DNA of 64,000 bases from Daphnia carinata. Lineage: Eukaryota; Arthropoda; Branchiopoda; Diplostraca; Daphniidae. This document shows positions 36,501 through 52,700 of this stretch, one piece after another. The notes below the pieces were generated by a model. It ran no database searches and had not been told where the DNA came from. It saw only the letters and a program-made list of their open reading frames with translations. The position numbers and the translations under genes are program-made. The stretch spans positions 7,788,679 to 7,852,678 of the forward strand of contig NC_081337.1 in assembly GCF_022539665.2 (NCBI RefSeq), given 5' to 3'. Within the stretch, counting starts at the first letter, position 1; each line of letters opens with the position of its first letter.

Positions 36501-37373
36501 GGAAATGTGCGTCGTACCTGAATTTGTCCCGCGTTCAGGAGTCAAAATTGCCGTGTCAGACGCAGAGGCTGCTGCAGCTGCCAACAATCCAGGCTTGCTT
36601 GACGATGATCGTCTTACCCAATTGCAGAATGATTTGCCGCCTGTGGAAACTTTGTCTGGCTTGCGAATTCTTCCTCTAGAATTCGAAAAAGACGATGACA
36701 CCAATTTCCACATGGACTTCATTGTAGCAGCATCGAATTTGCGAGCAGAGAATTACGATATTGCTCCAGCCGATCGTCACAAGAGCAAACTTATTGCCGG
36801 AAAGATTATTCCTGCTATTGCCACAACTACCTCCGTCGTTTCAGGCTTGGTCTGTATCGAACTTCTGAAGTTGGTGCAGGGTCACACCAATCCTGAGTTG
36901 TTCAAAAACGGGTTTATCAACTTAGCACTTCCGTTCTTTGGCTTTTCAGAACCGATCGCTGCTCCGAAACAAAAGGTATAGCTGCCATATTTCCAAAGTA
37001 CTTTTATAATCACTTCCCATTTTCATTTTTTCACTTTGAATATCAGTATTACGACAGAGAATGGACTTTGTGGGACCGTTTTGAAGTAAACGGCGAAATG
37101 ACATTAAAGGAGTTTATCGACTACTTTGAAAGCGAGCATAAACTGAAAATTACGATGCTTTCGCAAGGTGTCTGCATGCTATATTCGTTCTTCATGCCCC
37201 AGGCTAAGCGCAACGAACGGATGGATCTCGGCATGTCGGAGGTTGTTAAACGCGTCTCAAAGAAGAAACTTGAGCCTCATGTTAAAGCTCTTGTTTTTGA
37301 GTTGTGCTGTAACAATCTAGACGATGAAGATGTAGAAGTGCCCTACGTACGTTATGTACTCCCGACCGAATAA
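33551..37373 (+). CDS. UBA1: UBA1, ubiquitin-activating enzyme E1
   Basis: Seven coding exons: 33551-34927, 34984-35067, 35338-35757, 35838-36183, 36248-36390, 36484-36975 and 37047-37373. They total 1,062 residues, against 1,058 in human. The inactive adenylation half has [16 protein letters not shown] and [13 protein letters not shown]. The active half has [10 protein letters not shown], then [17 protein letters not shown]. The catalytic cysteine lies in [20 protein letters not shown], about residue 637. The C-terminal ubiquitin-fold domain contains [15 protein letters not shown]1 activates ubiquitin with ATP and loads it on E2 enzymes. The first 45 residues are low complexity with a basic [10 protein letters not shown] motif, and a second Met at residue 46 begins the conserved part. 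A poly(A) signal lies near 37731. Confidence 0.97.
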
Positions 37374-38269
37374 AATGTTCTTACAATACGTTGCAAGGCG
37401 GGTGGGTCTGGGTCCATATTTGATTTCAAGGTTATTTACCACTATCATCAGTTCACTTGCGCTATATCCTATGTTGTGGACTTTTAGCTTAGTTTGTTGC
37501 TTTCTCTAATTATAAGTAGAATTCTCTGTGGAAAATTATGCTGGTCGCATCATCTGGTTGAAATCACTTCATAGAGTTTTTCCTTGTGCCAGTGATCCCT
37601 GTTACGTATTCATTATTACTGATTGGATTGACTGAGTGCACGTCTTTACCTTGTATCTGAATTCAAGAAGCTCCTTTCCTACCCTTCTCCGTTTAAAGAT
37701 GTGTACAATTGGCCTTGAACAATGGTATGAAATAAATACATGCCGATAAAATTAAATTACGTGAGTGTTGTGATAGTTTTTGATAATGTGAGGTTATTAT
37801 GAGTTTCCGTTTGTGGGTTTCTCCGCAGTTATGTACGCAATTGTAAACAGTATGGACGCTTAACGTACTATGTCTATGGAAAATGTTACATTACCCACTG
37901 TGTAAAAGTGTTTACTACAAAATATTTTTCGTTACGGTCGCGAAATTTAACGATTGATTATGCAGAAAACCGAAAAGCAATTGCATTGATCTAACAAATC
38001 TTGTAAAAATCACCGTAATACATTCCCTTCCAACAACAGAGATGGCGTGCATTCGCGGGTTTTCAAGTTTTCTGTTTAAAAACTAGAGACTGATATGGCA
38101 GAGTCGACTGCTATTTATTAAATGTTCTAAAAAAAATTTCCATTGAACTAGAAAAGGGTTAATACTCATTCTTACTGGTTGGTTGTATTGCTCGCATTAG
38201 TTTCGGTCAAGACTTTCTCAAGAAGACGATAAGAAGAAAAAATAATCATCGTTTCAGAGGCTCGTCAGT
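37374..38269. other. UBA1 3' UTR and intergenic DNA
   Basis: An AATAAA-type signal occurs near 37731, ending the UBA1 UTR. The rest is the upstream region of the USP gene, with no further coding potential seen. Confidence 0.6.
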
Positions 38270-41025
38270 ATGGAGAATCAAGGTTTGCCAACTACACGAG
38301 TACCTCGCTATTTTAGTATTCCACAATCCCATCGAGTACGTGCATCTAATAACAACCCTGACAGCAGACCAGCTGGTCTAAAAAATTTAGGTTCCACATG
38401 TTGGTTCAATGTTGCTGTTCAAGTTTTATATCACATTCCTGCATTGAGACAAATGATCTTAGAGCTTAGATTACCTTCTATTTCTTTGATGATAACCCCA
38501 TCAATGGAAGTTTTAGTTGGCCTTCAAGAACTTTTTATCTCAATCATGTACTCTGATAGAAAATTGATAGATCCTACAAGAGCAGTGAATTCAATTGGTA
38601 AATTACTTGGACAAGGCCAAGGGCAGCAAGATGCCAGTGAATTTTTAGGAATTGTGCTGAGTAGGATAAGAGAAATCAGCCCTCCCATCGTTGAAAGTTT
38701 ATTTATTGGATCTTCCCAATCCATGGATGCAAACTGTCAGCCACATGAATTTATGCAGTACACTCTTCAAGTGAATGAAGATACCAGTTTAATGGACTTA
38801 CTGGAAGTTTCCCTTAAGCCTCAGCTAACATTATTGAAACCAGAATCAGCTAACGTTCTAAATTGCAATTCTAGCATGTCATCTGAACATATGAAACGAT
38901 TCTTTTCTAACATACCCCCGGTGTTTTTAATTGATTTATCTCGTCTCATAAGTGGGACTGATCCAACCCAGTTGATCAGATCAAATCACCGAATGACATT
39001 TTCGTCGCTAATTTTTATGGATCGCTTTTTGCAAGAAAATTATAAACATGCATCGAAAGTAGAAAACATTATTGAAAGTATGTGGTCATCAAAAAAAGAA
39101 ATTGAACAAAGCATTAGCTCACTGGTAATGGTACAGGAAAAGAATACCCAACTTCAAAATTTTTACGAGGATTACCAAAGAATCGTAGAACAGTCCTTGG
39201 TCAACTTCCATCTTTTACGTTCGCTACATCTTACGTGGGAAACTGAAATTCAGTTGAAAATCAGCGAATACCGTAACAAGTCGAGCCAACTGAAACAGCA
39301 GTTGGATCATGTACGCAGCCGCGAACTACAAATCTGTCGTCCTTACCAACTGCACGCTGTGATAGTGCATGCTGGAAAGTCTGACAGTGGGCATTATTGG
39401 GTTTATATCTGGGATAGTCAGCAAAAGCATTGGTATCATATTGACGACAATTTTACCCGTCAAGTTACGTGGGATACCATCGTGAGTTTGTCATTTGGTG
39501 GGCCTAATCAAGAAACTAGCGCCCATTCTCTTGTTTACATTGATGCACCAAAAACTTATTCCCTTTTGGGTAAATAAAAGATAAAGCCACGTACTATATG
39601 TGCTAATTGACCTCTGGTATTAATTATTTTTTCAGGTATTAAGGAAGAATATGAAATTGGACCTACCGATGTATTACGTTATTTAAAAGATCACACCGAC
39701 GTACGAACTCGCCATTCCGCATACGGCAAAAGCCAAACCATTGCAGCCGTCCACGCAGCAATTACGGCACATGGACCACAACCGATAGAGCCGTTTGCTC
39801 TACTTTTTCGCGTTGGTTAAACAGCTTTTTATATTTTGCTCTGGTTTTCCTAAATTGTTTTACAAACGTATTATTCGTGCTTAGGCTTTAGACAGTGAAC
39901 GCCAAAGATTATTTGCGGTTTGCCAGGAATCCACCGGTCAAAATGGTGAAGAGGGTCGACTACTTCACTTTGGAGTGTACTTGCTTGCGAATCAAGTAGA
40001 ATTTGAGCCTTTCGTCTATTGGTCATTATTGCAGCATTTTTCAAGCTTTGCACTGCTGGTTGAAGAAGGGTACAGAAACATACAATGGTAATGTTTCTCA
40101 GAAAAATTCTCATTTTCAATGTCATTTCAGATCGAGTCGTTGCTGTACAGCTGCGCGACGTACGCTAGCGTTTGTTGAATGCTCAACAACTCAGGAACAG
40201 AAAAAGTTGTTCATACAATGGAATACGGCGTATTATCAGTTTCGCCTCATAATTCGTCACGTGATGAATGGAATAACTCATGTTTTTAGTCGCAAGTATG
40301 GTTTCAGCGAATTTTCCTTATTGCGTATTAACAATTATTTCGACGTTTCAGCTTTTCAGCTGCCGTTCCTCTGGCTGTTAAATCGTTGTACCTGCATCAT
40401 TGCCTGATGAATAGCTCATTAGGAGGACCAGCAATGAGTGTGAACCCCCGAATTATACATGCGCTAATTGAGAAATCAGTGACGGTAAAATTTAAAATAA
40501 TTATTCGTATATTATCATCGTATTCGTTTTGTTTTGCTAGGCTCTCAGTGAAGAATTGTTGGAAAGCGATATAGAAGCAGTTGTCGATCTAGCTTGCTCA
40601 GTCCTTTTCGATGCAGTTATAAACTGGTGCGAATATGCTGATGCCAATTATCTAGAAGGTTGGCAGTCATTCTTTAATCTTAATTTTTTGACCACCGTAT
40701 TGCAAACGGTCCTAATTAACATCTACTTTCATATCCAGCTGCCAGATGCTCTTCACGTCGTATAGCTGATAACTGGAACCGGAAAATGAAACATTACTTT
40801 AGTCATCCTGTGGAGTGTGCGTCCGCTTCCAGTATGCAAACATTTGAAGAAGTTCAACGAAAACTGCTCAAAGTAGAGTCGGTGCTCAATCACGAAAAAG
40901 GCAACCCAACTCCGTTTGATTTCAAAGGTCATATACCTGAAAGCCCCGAAGATGGTGAGAAATTAGCTCTCAAATGGAAACAAATGTGGCTTATCTGCAC
41001 AGAGCAGAACATTTTAGGACCATAA
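38270..41025 (+). CDS. USP28-like: USP25/USP28-type deubiquitinase
   Basis: Proposed exons: 38270-39569, 39636-39811, 39885-40069, 40131-40295, 40352-40484, 40541-40658 and 40739-41025, giving 787 residues. The catalytic Cys box is at residues 35-46 (AGLKNLGSTCWF, Cys44) and QQDASEFLG follows. The His box is HAVIVHAGKSDSGHYWVYI, with HIDDN after it. A helical insert between the boxes (VQEKNTQLQNFYEDY) resembles the USP25/28 insertion. Such enzymes remove ubiquitin or SUMO-linked ubiquitin chains. The protein starts almost at the catalytic domain, without the UBA/UIM region of vertebrate USP25/28. The exon 3-exon 4 join (GG|gtacag) is the least certain: using the nearby TG|gtaatg donor would create a stop. 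The downstream helical tail is only loosely family-like. Confidence 0.83.
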
Positions 41026-41482
41026 TAATTTTCGACTTAATAAAACATTCGCTCACTATACCGTTGTTCGCGTGGAACCAAGTCCAATACGATCGGGTAG
41101 TCGAAGTCCGTGGCAACTGCCCGAAGGAAAAGGTTGTTGCTCACCCCCAAAAAACATGTTTGTATATTACAAATTAAATGTGAATAAACTGCGAATTTTT
41201 CAACCAATCATTGTTGATTTTCTGCTGTGATTTTTCGCAGCATTCAAAATAATAAAAACGTAATACAAAAGACAGATGGCGTTGAACAGCGGCCCAGATT
41301 CGTGGCCCATTTTGACGTCAGCATTTAGAAAAAGGGTGTCAATTCAATGTAGGCAGACTGACTGGTTAAGGCCAAGGCCTTCCTTATAAGCCTGATGCAG
41401 GTCGCTTCTCAGTTCCCTGTTGTCGTTAATCGTGAGAAGCTGACGTTTTCCTTGCTTCCTTGGCCAATCTTCATCTGTCAAA
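41026..41482. other. USP 3' UTR and IDH 5' region
   Basis: AATAAA-type signals for the USP transcript occur near 41038 and 41183. The IDH promoter and leader follow. No other gene is seen. Confidence 0.55.
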
Positions 41483-44158
<2,676 letters not shown>

Positions 44159-44595
44159 CCATCACCAGCGCAAAAGGGTGAAGTTGTTATGATCAGCCAA
44201 CTTTAAATTGGAAATTTTGATCATTTTTTTGTTAAAAAATCATTTAACTGTCGATAGTTATCGAAAATTTTGGGATATGGAATGTTTCAAATAAACGCGT
44301 TATCATGGTGCACGTCATTTACACTCTTTACTGTGAATCATATGTAGCAAGTGATCACTAATGCCACTCACCGCGATATGCAGTCAAATACTATTCTGTC
44401 TAGATGACTGATATAGTACACCACGAAGTCCGTTTTTACGATATTTCACTCAATAGATGGCGTTATGTGGGATAGGATTCCACACAGGTTGCGGACACCT
44501 ATCTTGGCCACGTAAATCTAGTAAGCTCTCTGCTTCATCTCAGGCCCATGGTCCCTCAATAGAATAGGGACGGTGAACAAGGGAGCGTCACAGGA
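44159..44595. other. IDH 3' UTR and parvin 5' region
   Basis: An AATAAA signal lies near 44290. The remaining sequence is the parvin upstream region, with no coding signal found. Confidence 0.55.
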
Positions 44596-46741
44596 ATGTC
44601 TTCTCCGTCCCGCCCGAAATCTCCGCACGGAGTTACACCAAAGAAAGATGACAAGGAAGAAAGTTTTTGGGACAAAATTGGAACTTTAGGAAGAAAAAAG
44701 AAGATTAAAGAAGGTTTGTACTCCAATCTTTTCTGAATGAAAACTAACTTATGATTATTCCACTTGCTCTTACCCATTATTTATGTTTACCACCCACACT
44801 TTTTCCTCTGCTTTTCAACATATCCTTTTATGGACATTTGGAAAGAAATTTCTTATGTATGTCATTCTCTTTTATACAGATGTATGTTTGTTCTAAAAAC
44901 ACATACTGAAACCTGATTGCTTGAGTGTGTCAAGATAATGAAGTTTATATGAGGATTGTTAACAAACAGTTGTCTTTATGCAGTGCAAGAAGTTCAAGAA
45001 GAAGGAAAAAATGCCATTGATTCTCCAGGAAACCCTATGGCTCCCTCCTTGCCACCTGAAGAATATGCCCTCGGTAATATTTGAATTGTCTCAAATTTTC
45101 ACTATATTCTCAACATCCCCCTTTTTGTTATTGTAGAAGAAAATGAAGAAAGATCAATGGTGGAACCAAGGTCTATGGAAGATGTAAAATTGAAAGCATT
45201 AATTGCTGTCCTTGTCGACTGGATCAATGATGAACTTGCCGAACATAGGATGATTGTTCAAAACGTTGATGAAGATCTATATGATGGACAAGTACTCCAG
45301 AAACTTCTAGGTAATTACCCAATCATATTCACATCCATGTATCTATATTATCATGTGTTTCTAAAATTCTTAAACTTCAAAATGATTTATGTGTATAAGA
45401 AAAACTTACTGGACAAAAGCTAGATGTACCTGAAGTAACTCAGTCAGAAGAGAATCAGAAACAAAAACTAAGGACTGTACTTGCCTATGCAAACAGAGTA
45501 AGTTAGTTCTTATATCTACATAATGCTTGATCAACTCCCCACCTTACACTTACACATCCTAGTTAAAAGCTACAATTTTAAGTTAGCATTTATATTTACT
45601 CTCACTGTGCAAATGAACACTCCATAGTTGTGTGGCGTCCATGTCCAGTACCTACATCAAGTATCGGGACCAGTCGTTTCTAATCCATTCACACGAACTG
45701 ACGGGAGAATTTCTAATCAGTAAAAACCCGTCCGTCGTTTTCTGTCCTACATACCCTTGCGGGGAAGGTGGAGAAATATTATCCGTTTCTAACAAATCCA
45801 GTTGATTTTTCCCCCTAACCAATGTAAAAGATTGTGCGAACATGATTTCTGTGTTTCGCAATTGTCTGGACAAGCCCTCCGCCAGAATAGCACGTATAAT
45901 ATATTAAAAGAACAACTGGTGCATAGATTTTCTATAAGGCTGCTCCTGTGTTCCGATTTTGAGACTTAAACCCGAATCGGTTTTTAGGTTCTAGGTCTAG
46001 CTCGGACTTCAACAGCACGTTGGAGCGTGGAAAGCATCCATTCAAAAACATTAGTTTCTATCCTTCATCTTCTGGTATCTTTGGCCCGCCAGTTTCGGGC
46101 ACCCATTCGCCTGCCGGAAAATGTCGTCGTGAACGTGGTAGTTGTTACCAAAAAAGACGGAGTTCTTAGCCACCGCATTGTCGCCGAAGAAATTACATCT
46201 ACCTATGATGATCTTGGTGTACGTTGTGAAAGAGATGCCTTTGACACGTTATTTGATCACGCGCCTGATAAACTTCAGGTATATTCAGGCATTAAAGAAC
46301 ATTTTGTCTTTAGAACTATTAATTTTGATAATGTATTATTAGGTTGTGAAAAAATCTCTTGTGACTTTTGTAAACAAGCAACTCAATAAGATCCATCTGG
46401 AAGTGACGGATTTAGACACCCAATTCCATGATGGCGTTTATCTCACGCTGTTAATGGGGATGTTAGAAGGATATTTTGTGCCTCTTCACGAATTTTTCCT
46501 TACGCCAAAAGATTTTGATCAAAAAGTTCACAACGTTGCCTTTGCATTTGAGCTAATGCAAGATTCAGGTCTACCAAAGCCTAAAGCTCGTCCTGAAGGT
46601 ATCCTACTTAACGTGCCAATTTATTTCTTTGAAACATATACCAACCGTTTAATTTATTTTTCAGATATAGTTAACCTTGATCTGAAATCAACCCTTCGTG
46701 TCCTCTATAACCTCTTCACAAAATATAAACACGTTAATTAG
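44596..46741 (+). CDS. PARVA: Parvin (actopaxin), focal adhesion protein
   Basis: Seven exons: 44596-44713, 44984-45073, 45137-45310, 45400-45497, 45988-46278, 46343-46598 and 46665-46741. They give 367 residues, against 372 in human alpha-parvin. The N-terminal part is Pro/Ser/Lys-rich (SPSRPKSPHGVTPKK, SFWDKIGTLGRKKK). Two calponin-homology domains follow: the first from LKALIAVLVDWINDEL to FRAPIRLPENV, the second from VVKKSLVTFVNKQLNKI to the C-terminus STLRVLYNLFTKYKHVN. The linker ERDAFDTLFDHAPDKL is strongly conserved. Parvin binds integrin-linked kinase, paxillin and actin in the ILK-PINCH-parvin complex. The long intron 45498-45987 shows no feature. Confidence 0.96.
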
Positions 46742-49700
46742 TCGTGACATCTTTCTCTTAGAGATCGTACAACTTCAAGTTGTACGATTGCCACCACGTT
46801 GCCTAACACACATGCTCCAATATTATAAGCCTTGCTAACAATTTTGCATTTCATTGATGTCTTAAACGTAACAGGTAAAACATTTTCCTACTTGTCGAGA
46901 CTTTTAAATTAATTATGCTTTATCACTTTGTTAATAAACAAACTCTACAATTTTCTGGTCATCGATATATTTAAATAAGCTGACACAATCGTGAGTCACG
47001 AACTATGCAGTTTAATCAGCAACTTGGCCGTCCCGTTAGACCTTGGATTAAAGCATGGTGGTAAAGAATAATTGGGGTTGAAAAAAATGCAAACAAGAAA
47101 CATTTAAATGAGGACAGTAGCAAGCCTTTTCAATAATAATTTTTCTTCTTGTGCTAGGCTAACAGGATTTCACGCAATTCAAGTAGAATTTCATTACTAG
47201 AAGGGGTCGACCTAACTACGACCTTATTTGGGTTTTCTAAAGAAATTTTAAAATGGTTAGGAAGTAGAATGCTTGGAGACTTGGAGCATGCATAAAGTAA
47301 AGTTTTGAACAGCGATAGACGAACCTTCAAAAATAAAGGTTTATCTAATAATACGTTTTTAAAAAAATTTTGTTGCGTAGTAAAACGTGTCATGCCATTG
47401 TGTAAATAAAGAGGGCAGCTCTTCCATCCGTTGTGCCCATAACAGCGCAAGCGCATACACTCCGTCTGAGGCACCGCCTCTGGTACTACAGTTCTTCCAA
47501 GTTACGCAAGACTTTGTGACGTGTTTTCAGTCCTGTCTATCGTGCACTACATTTAGCCTAGGAAGTCAAGGACGACGAACCTTAAGGATAGTTAATATTC
47601 AATCTATACATGTATTTTAGTTACTCTGCTATGACCTGGCAATGTAGCACATGTTGTGAACGCACCACAATGGCGCGCATGGTGTATTGACTGGAAATTT
47701 TGTTTGGGGAATGTATTAAATCACTGTGTTATCTGGCAGCTAACCGTCGTTTGCTCATCGTGCTCCCAAAATATACGTGATCCTAGAAGCCGTAAGTGGG
47801 AGTACAACTGTCTCTTCAAGAATTTTTAGGTAAGAGGAAATTATGGCTATCTCAGTAAGACAGTTAAAAGATCTTGATGAAATTGTTTGGACTACGTATC
47901 GACTCGATAAAATTCATTCTTAAGACGTACTAGACGGTAGGAAATCGGAAGCTTTAAACATTTTGGTTATAATGTATGCCAACACATTTCGCAGTTAAGG
48001 ATTGCGAGTAAGACAAATATGGTTGTAAGTGGTAATACAACTAGCAGAAATCAGCTGTTTCTGAGAATTGGCGGGAAGAAAACTTACGCATTTACATCTT
48101 AAAATGCCTTAGGAAAAGTGTCGTTCGCGAACAGTGAGGAAATGTCAGTACCGCAAAGAAAGTCGCAGGAATAATGTAAACTCGTTCTACTTCCAAAAGC
48201 AAAACAAAAATTTAAAAAAAATAACGACAGTTAATGGTGTAATGTACAGTAACAAATATGCGACTTTGTATACGATACAGCTTGTAAAAATTAAAAAAAA
48301 TTCTGGCCTTCAAGGCATCTTTTAGGTCAGAAGTCCATGTTGTTTGGCAATGTTATGACTGTATATTGTAAATAATAAGCGTCAACTTGATCCTTTTTAA
48401 TGCAGATAATTTTTTTTTATCTGTGAAAGAAGCAGTGTACATCAATTCTCAACTGTCACGTCATAAAACGCAAATCGATAATTTTAATCGATAAGTGAAC
48501 GCAAAGATAATCGATGAGACTGGAGTTTCTCTTAATTTGGCTACGCTTGTCGACATCAACATGCCTTTATGAACTTTCCAGTTTTTTATTGACTACTAAT
48601 ACTGTCCAACTTGGTCAGTTTTTCCGGTTAACCTAATCTCTAATGCTACACTTATTAGGACACGGCATTTTATCCATTTAAATTGATCACTCCTGTTCTT
48701 ATGTTTCGGTCATTTTATTGAGATCCTGCGCCGCCATCTTGTGCACATCCATCTTCCAGTAATTAAGACACCACCTCTTTGGGGCGAAACGAACGAATAT
48801 TCATTGCGATAAATTTTTTAAACCATGTTGAGTACTGCGCTGAAATTTCGAAGGGGGAAGGCTTTTCGGATTGATAGTTGGTAGTTGGTACACTAGACTC
48901 TACCTTCTGTCCGCAGGTATAACATTTTCAGGGCTGGCAATCATGCTTTGACATTGTACAACACTTGATCACTCACTCGTCCAACAACTTTCTTTTGTCT
49001 TTGAAAACTATGAAATTGTTTAATTCAAATGCCCGATATTGTACATGCTGTACATGCCAGTAGCATCGTGCTCATATTTTCTTCACCTTCCCATCCCAAA
49101 ACTTTTGCACAAATTGGTTTTCTGGAGCTCAAGTATGTTATGGTCATTCGTAAAAATGGGGAACGTTGGTTTTATATCACGTATATAAAGCCAACGCCTT
49201 TTAGTTTGGCTATTCTACTTGTCTGCGCTATATTCACTCGCCGCCATTGGCTGACTGAGAGACGACGTGTCTGAAAAGGTTTCGAGCCAATATGGACTAA
49301 GCTCAAATCTTTTTGCATGAGCGGTTGGATCGACCGGGTAGGCAACGGTGTGCAAGAGAGAGTGAATCGAAGAGTGGCTACAGTGGGCACTTTCAAAAGA
49401 GTACTAAAGTGAATAGATCGACAGGCTCGAGCTACCTGCCTACACATGACATTTTGGGGAGGCTTATGTAAGATTAGTTGACGAGCAATTATTTGTGCTT
49501 TGTTGAGTTTTTGTTTATTATTCATTAAAGTATGCATTTGTGTTTGATAGCATCAAAGTAAAGTTGTTTTTTTTTACGTTCTCACTACCAATGGGACTCT
49601 TTACCTCAGTTAACAACCCTCTGTTGCGTATTGCGTAACGTCGGGATGATGGATGGGGGGGTTGCTATATGGTGAACCGTGATCGAAACAGCCACCCTTT

Positions 49701-52700
49701 TAGACAAGTTGCGCGTCAAGACGAAATAGGCTATTGTAGAATTTCTGAGAGAGTAAGTGTGCGTTTGGATTATGATATGAGAATTAAATTTCAAGTTTTG
49801 TTGTTCCCCCCCCTTACCAATGTTCGGTTGAAAACATCTTAATGAACATTTTATTTTTGGGAACATTCGGAGATTACTTCCAATCCAAAAGGGGGAGATT
49901 CAGCATAGCTAAAAGTACAAATATTTAAAGAGCTCAAATAGCGTAGAATAATAAATCATCAAGTAGGAAGTTATCTTACTTGCTACGTGGATTATTATTT
50001 TTATTTATTTATTTGTACTTAAATCTTCTGGCGTAGAAATAAACAGGCCATGGCAGTCTCTTCCTACATCCTACGCTTGTGGAAAGGTCGCAATGGTTAC
50101 CCTGTACTTGGCTAATCCACACACTGATGTTTATTTTAGTTACTCGGCTTTTCCGGTAAATCGACGGCAATTGGTAATTCGAGCAAATGCGGGTTCTGTC
50201 TCAGAGGAAGAAGTTCTTAGACGTTATTTTCCTTTCGCACATCCTGCTGTAGAGTGACCTTCCGTAGATATGAGAAATGGCATCCGTTGATTGTATTAAG
50301 TTACCATGGTGAGTTGCTATTGACTTGTACCTTTGACACGCTAATAGAGGCGTTGTAGTTCTCATACTGACATGAAAACTTTATGCAATGAACAATCTGC
50401 CCTGATATTGCCAAATCATTGCCAGTGCGTATAACTGCATGCTTTTTTCTCGATGCATTATGCTCACCAACGCCGCCAGGATACGGTATCGCGTATGTGC
50501 ATAACAACATAATGGCTTGTCAGAATATGGCTTCAGTCGACTCCTGACTGTCGTTGAAGTTACACCCCTCTCTACTTTCGTCCAAATTTGTGTGTTGGGG
50601 TGCTTCCGGAAGTCGTTGTTATGTAGAAGTTAGTGCATTCGACCTCCAATCGCCAAGCATGATCTCATTGGAAAAATAGTTGGGTTGCAGTTTAAGGAAT
50701 TATGGACCAGAGGTAAAGCATTTTGCCTGTGCAATTTTGTTGTCAATTTTGGTTTTCAAGTCCAACTTGTGAATGTAGATTCTCGTCAAGGTTCTTGGTC
50801 GAACATGCAATGTCTGTATTTTAACAAAAGTTCAAATTCTAATGTACAAATAGTACATTAGAGCCTGAACTGTGTAAGAGCATGATTTGAAAACGATAGA
50901 GAAGATCTCTAAATGCTTTGGCGGGAAAAGTTACTCTCTATCCTAGTGATTTTAAAACATGCTGTATATCTGTAAACGAAAAAAAAAACATTGCATCCCT
51001 CGACCTGATAACGTCATACTAGCCTGTTAGTCGTTTGATTTATCGTATACTATACCAATTTTAGTTAACCCGAATTTACAACATTTGCACTCGCATGGAT
51101 AGTAACCAAAACAAATTAGACTAGGCTATGTTTGATTTGTGAGATGGTCTGAAAAGATAGTGTCGGGGAAAAATAACATGATCTGCTTTGAAAACCACAG
51201 GTGTAACGGATACTTGAAGCCACCCTACCTAGAGATTAAATGTTGACGCATTTTCAAATATCGTTTTATAGATTTTCAGGCCCGGTCAATAACCAGTTTC
51301 TGTCTATAGCTACCCCCTTTTTTTGGCTTGTCATTTAGAGTTGCACGATTTTTACGTTGATGTTGCCACAGCAGTAATTGTAAAAGTCAATCAAAATGGC
51401 TAACTTCATGGCATCGCAGAGAACGGAACGCACATCCATGTATGTACGTCACTCGGTGAAACCATAGCAATAATACTTTTGAACTTTCTATTATGGTTGA
51501 GTTACCTTTCTACCCTATACAAAGGCTTCTTCCACTGAATTGTATGTCCTAAAACTATATGTCAATCAGTTCTGCTACTTTTAATTGACTAAATTAGGCA
51601 TTGCTTAAACTTTGTTTTCATTCAACTCGCGTAAATCTTGTACAGAGTGGATATTAAGAGGCATGTCACGTGTTGGTGACTAGCAAACAATTTGTAACTT
51701 TTAAGGTAGAATTTTTAAGGCAACATATTCAAAAGACTTGATGTGAATTTTGTATTGTTATTGTCGTCTAACCCATGACATTTGGCATGAAACTCCGGTG
51801 AATTTTCGAGGCTGTGTGCGTTACACACGGATCGGCTATATTTTCTACGAAAATTCTGCCCCTAGAAATCAATAGAGGAACTCAAAGAAGGCGGTAAATG
51901 ACGCAGTGCAATTAACGAGACTTTCGAGAACCGGCATGCTATCTAGAAACAGTAACTTATACTCATTACAAAACGAACTTGTTTTGATCGTGTTACAGAC
52001 TTATTGTTCACAGTTTGCCTGATGTTTTCATTAGTTTTCTTTCGCGCATGCATAAGCTTTGCCGTCACCAAAACGTTGCTCAAATTCAAGAAATACGAAT
52101 GCATCTTTATGGAATGTGGCCTTCGTATTTAATTTTAAATCCTTGCAGCTGTTACATTCAGAATTTAGGAAAAGGTATTTTAAGTTCGTCTCCCTTGAAG
52201 CTGCTTAGTTTCCCGATATTGATTTTCAAGGCAGTTGTGCAAGTCAAATAAATCGAAAAAACACGCCACCTACGACTTTTGTAGTTTACAAAGTGTTATG
52301 ATTATAGGCCGCAAATGTTTTTTCGAATCCTTTTCACTACGCACCATTTTTTAAATTCAATCAGTTGCTCTTTTTTTTTTCCTATTTTGGTTATTAGGCG
52401 AGGTTTCTGTTTTGCAGTCCCAGTTCATTACTTTATTATGTTTTTTGTTGAAATGAAAATAGGTAGATTATTACGAATATCCTTGGAACGCACACAATAA
52501 CTATAGCAAGGCGTATTAGACTAAAGCAGAACGAAGGCCGAAGAACGAATGTCATTTTCATTAAGTTCATTGTATTAAACGCATTTCTTTTACACGAACC
52601 TTCTCTTCTTTCAGATGAATATTTTGGTACTTCATTGCATTGCATGTTACTTATAATTTCCAGTTATCTCTTTATGTATTCGATATAAACACATAATCTT

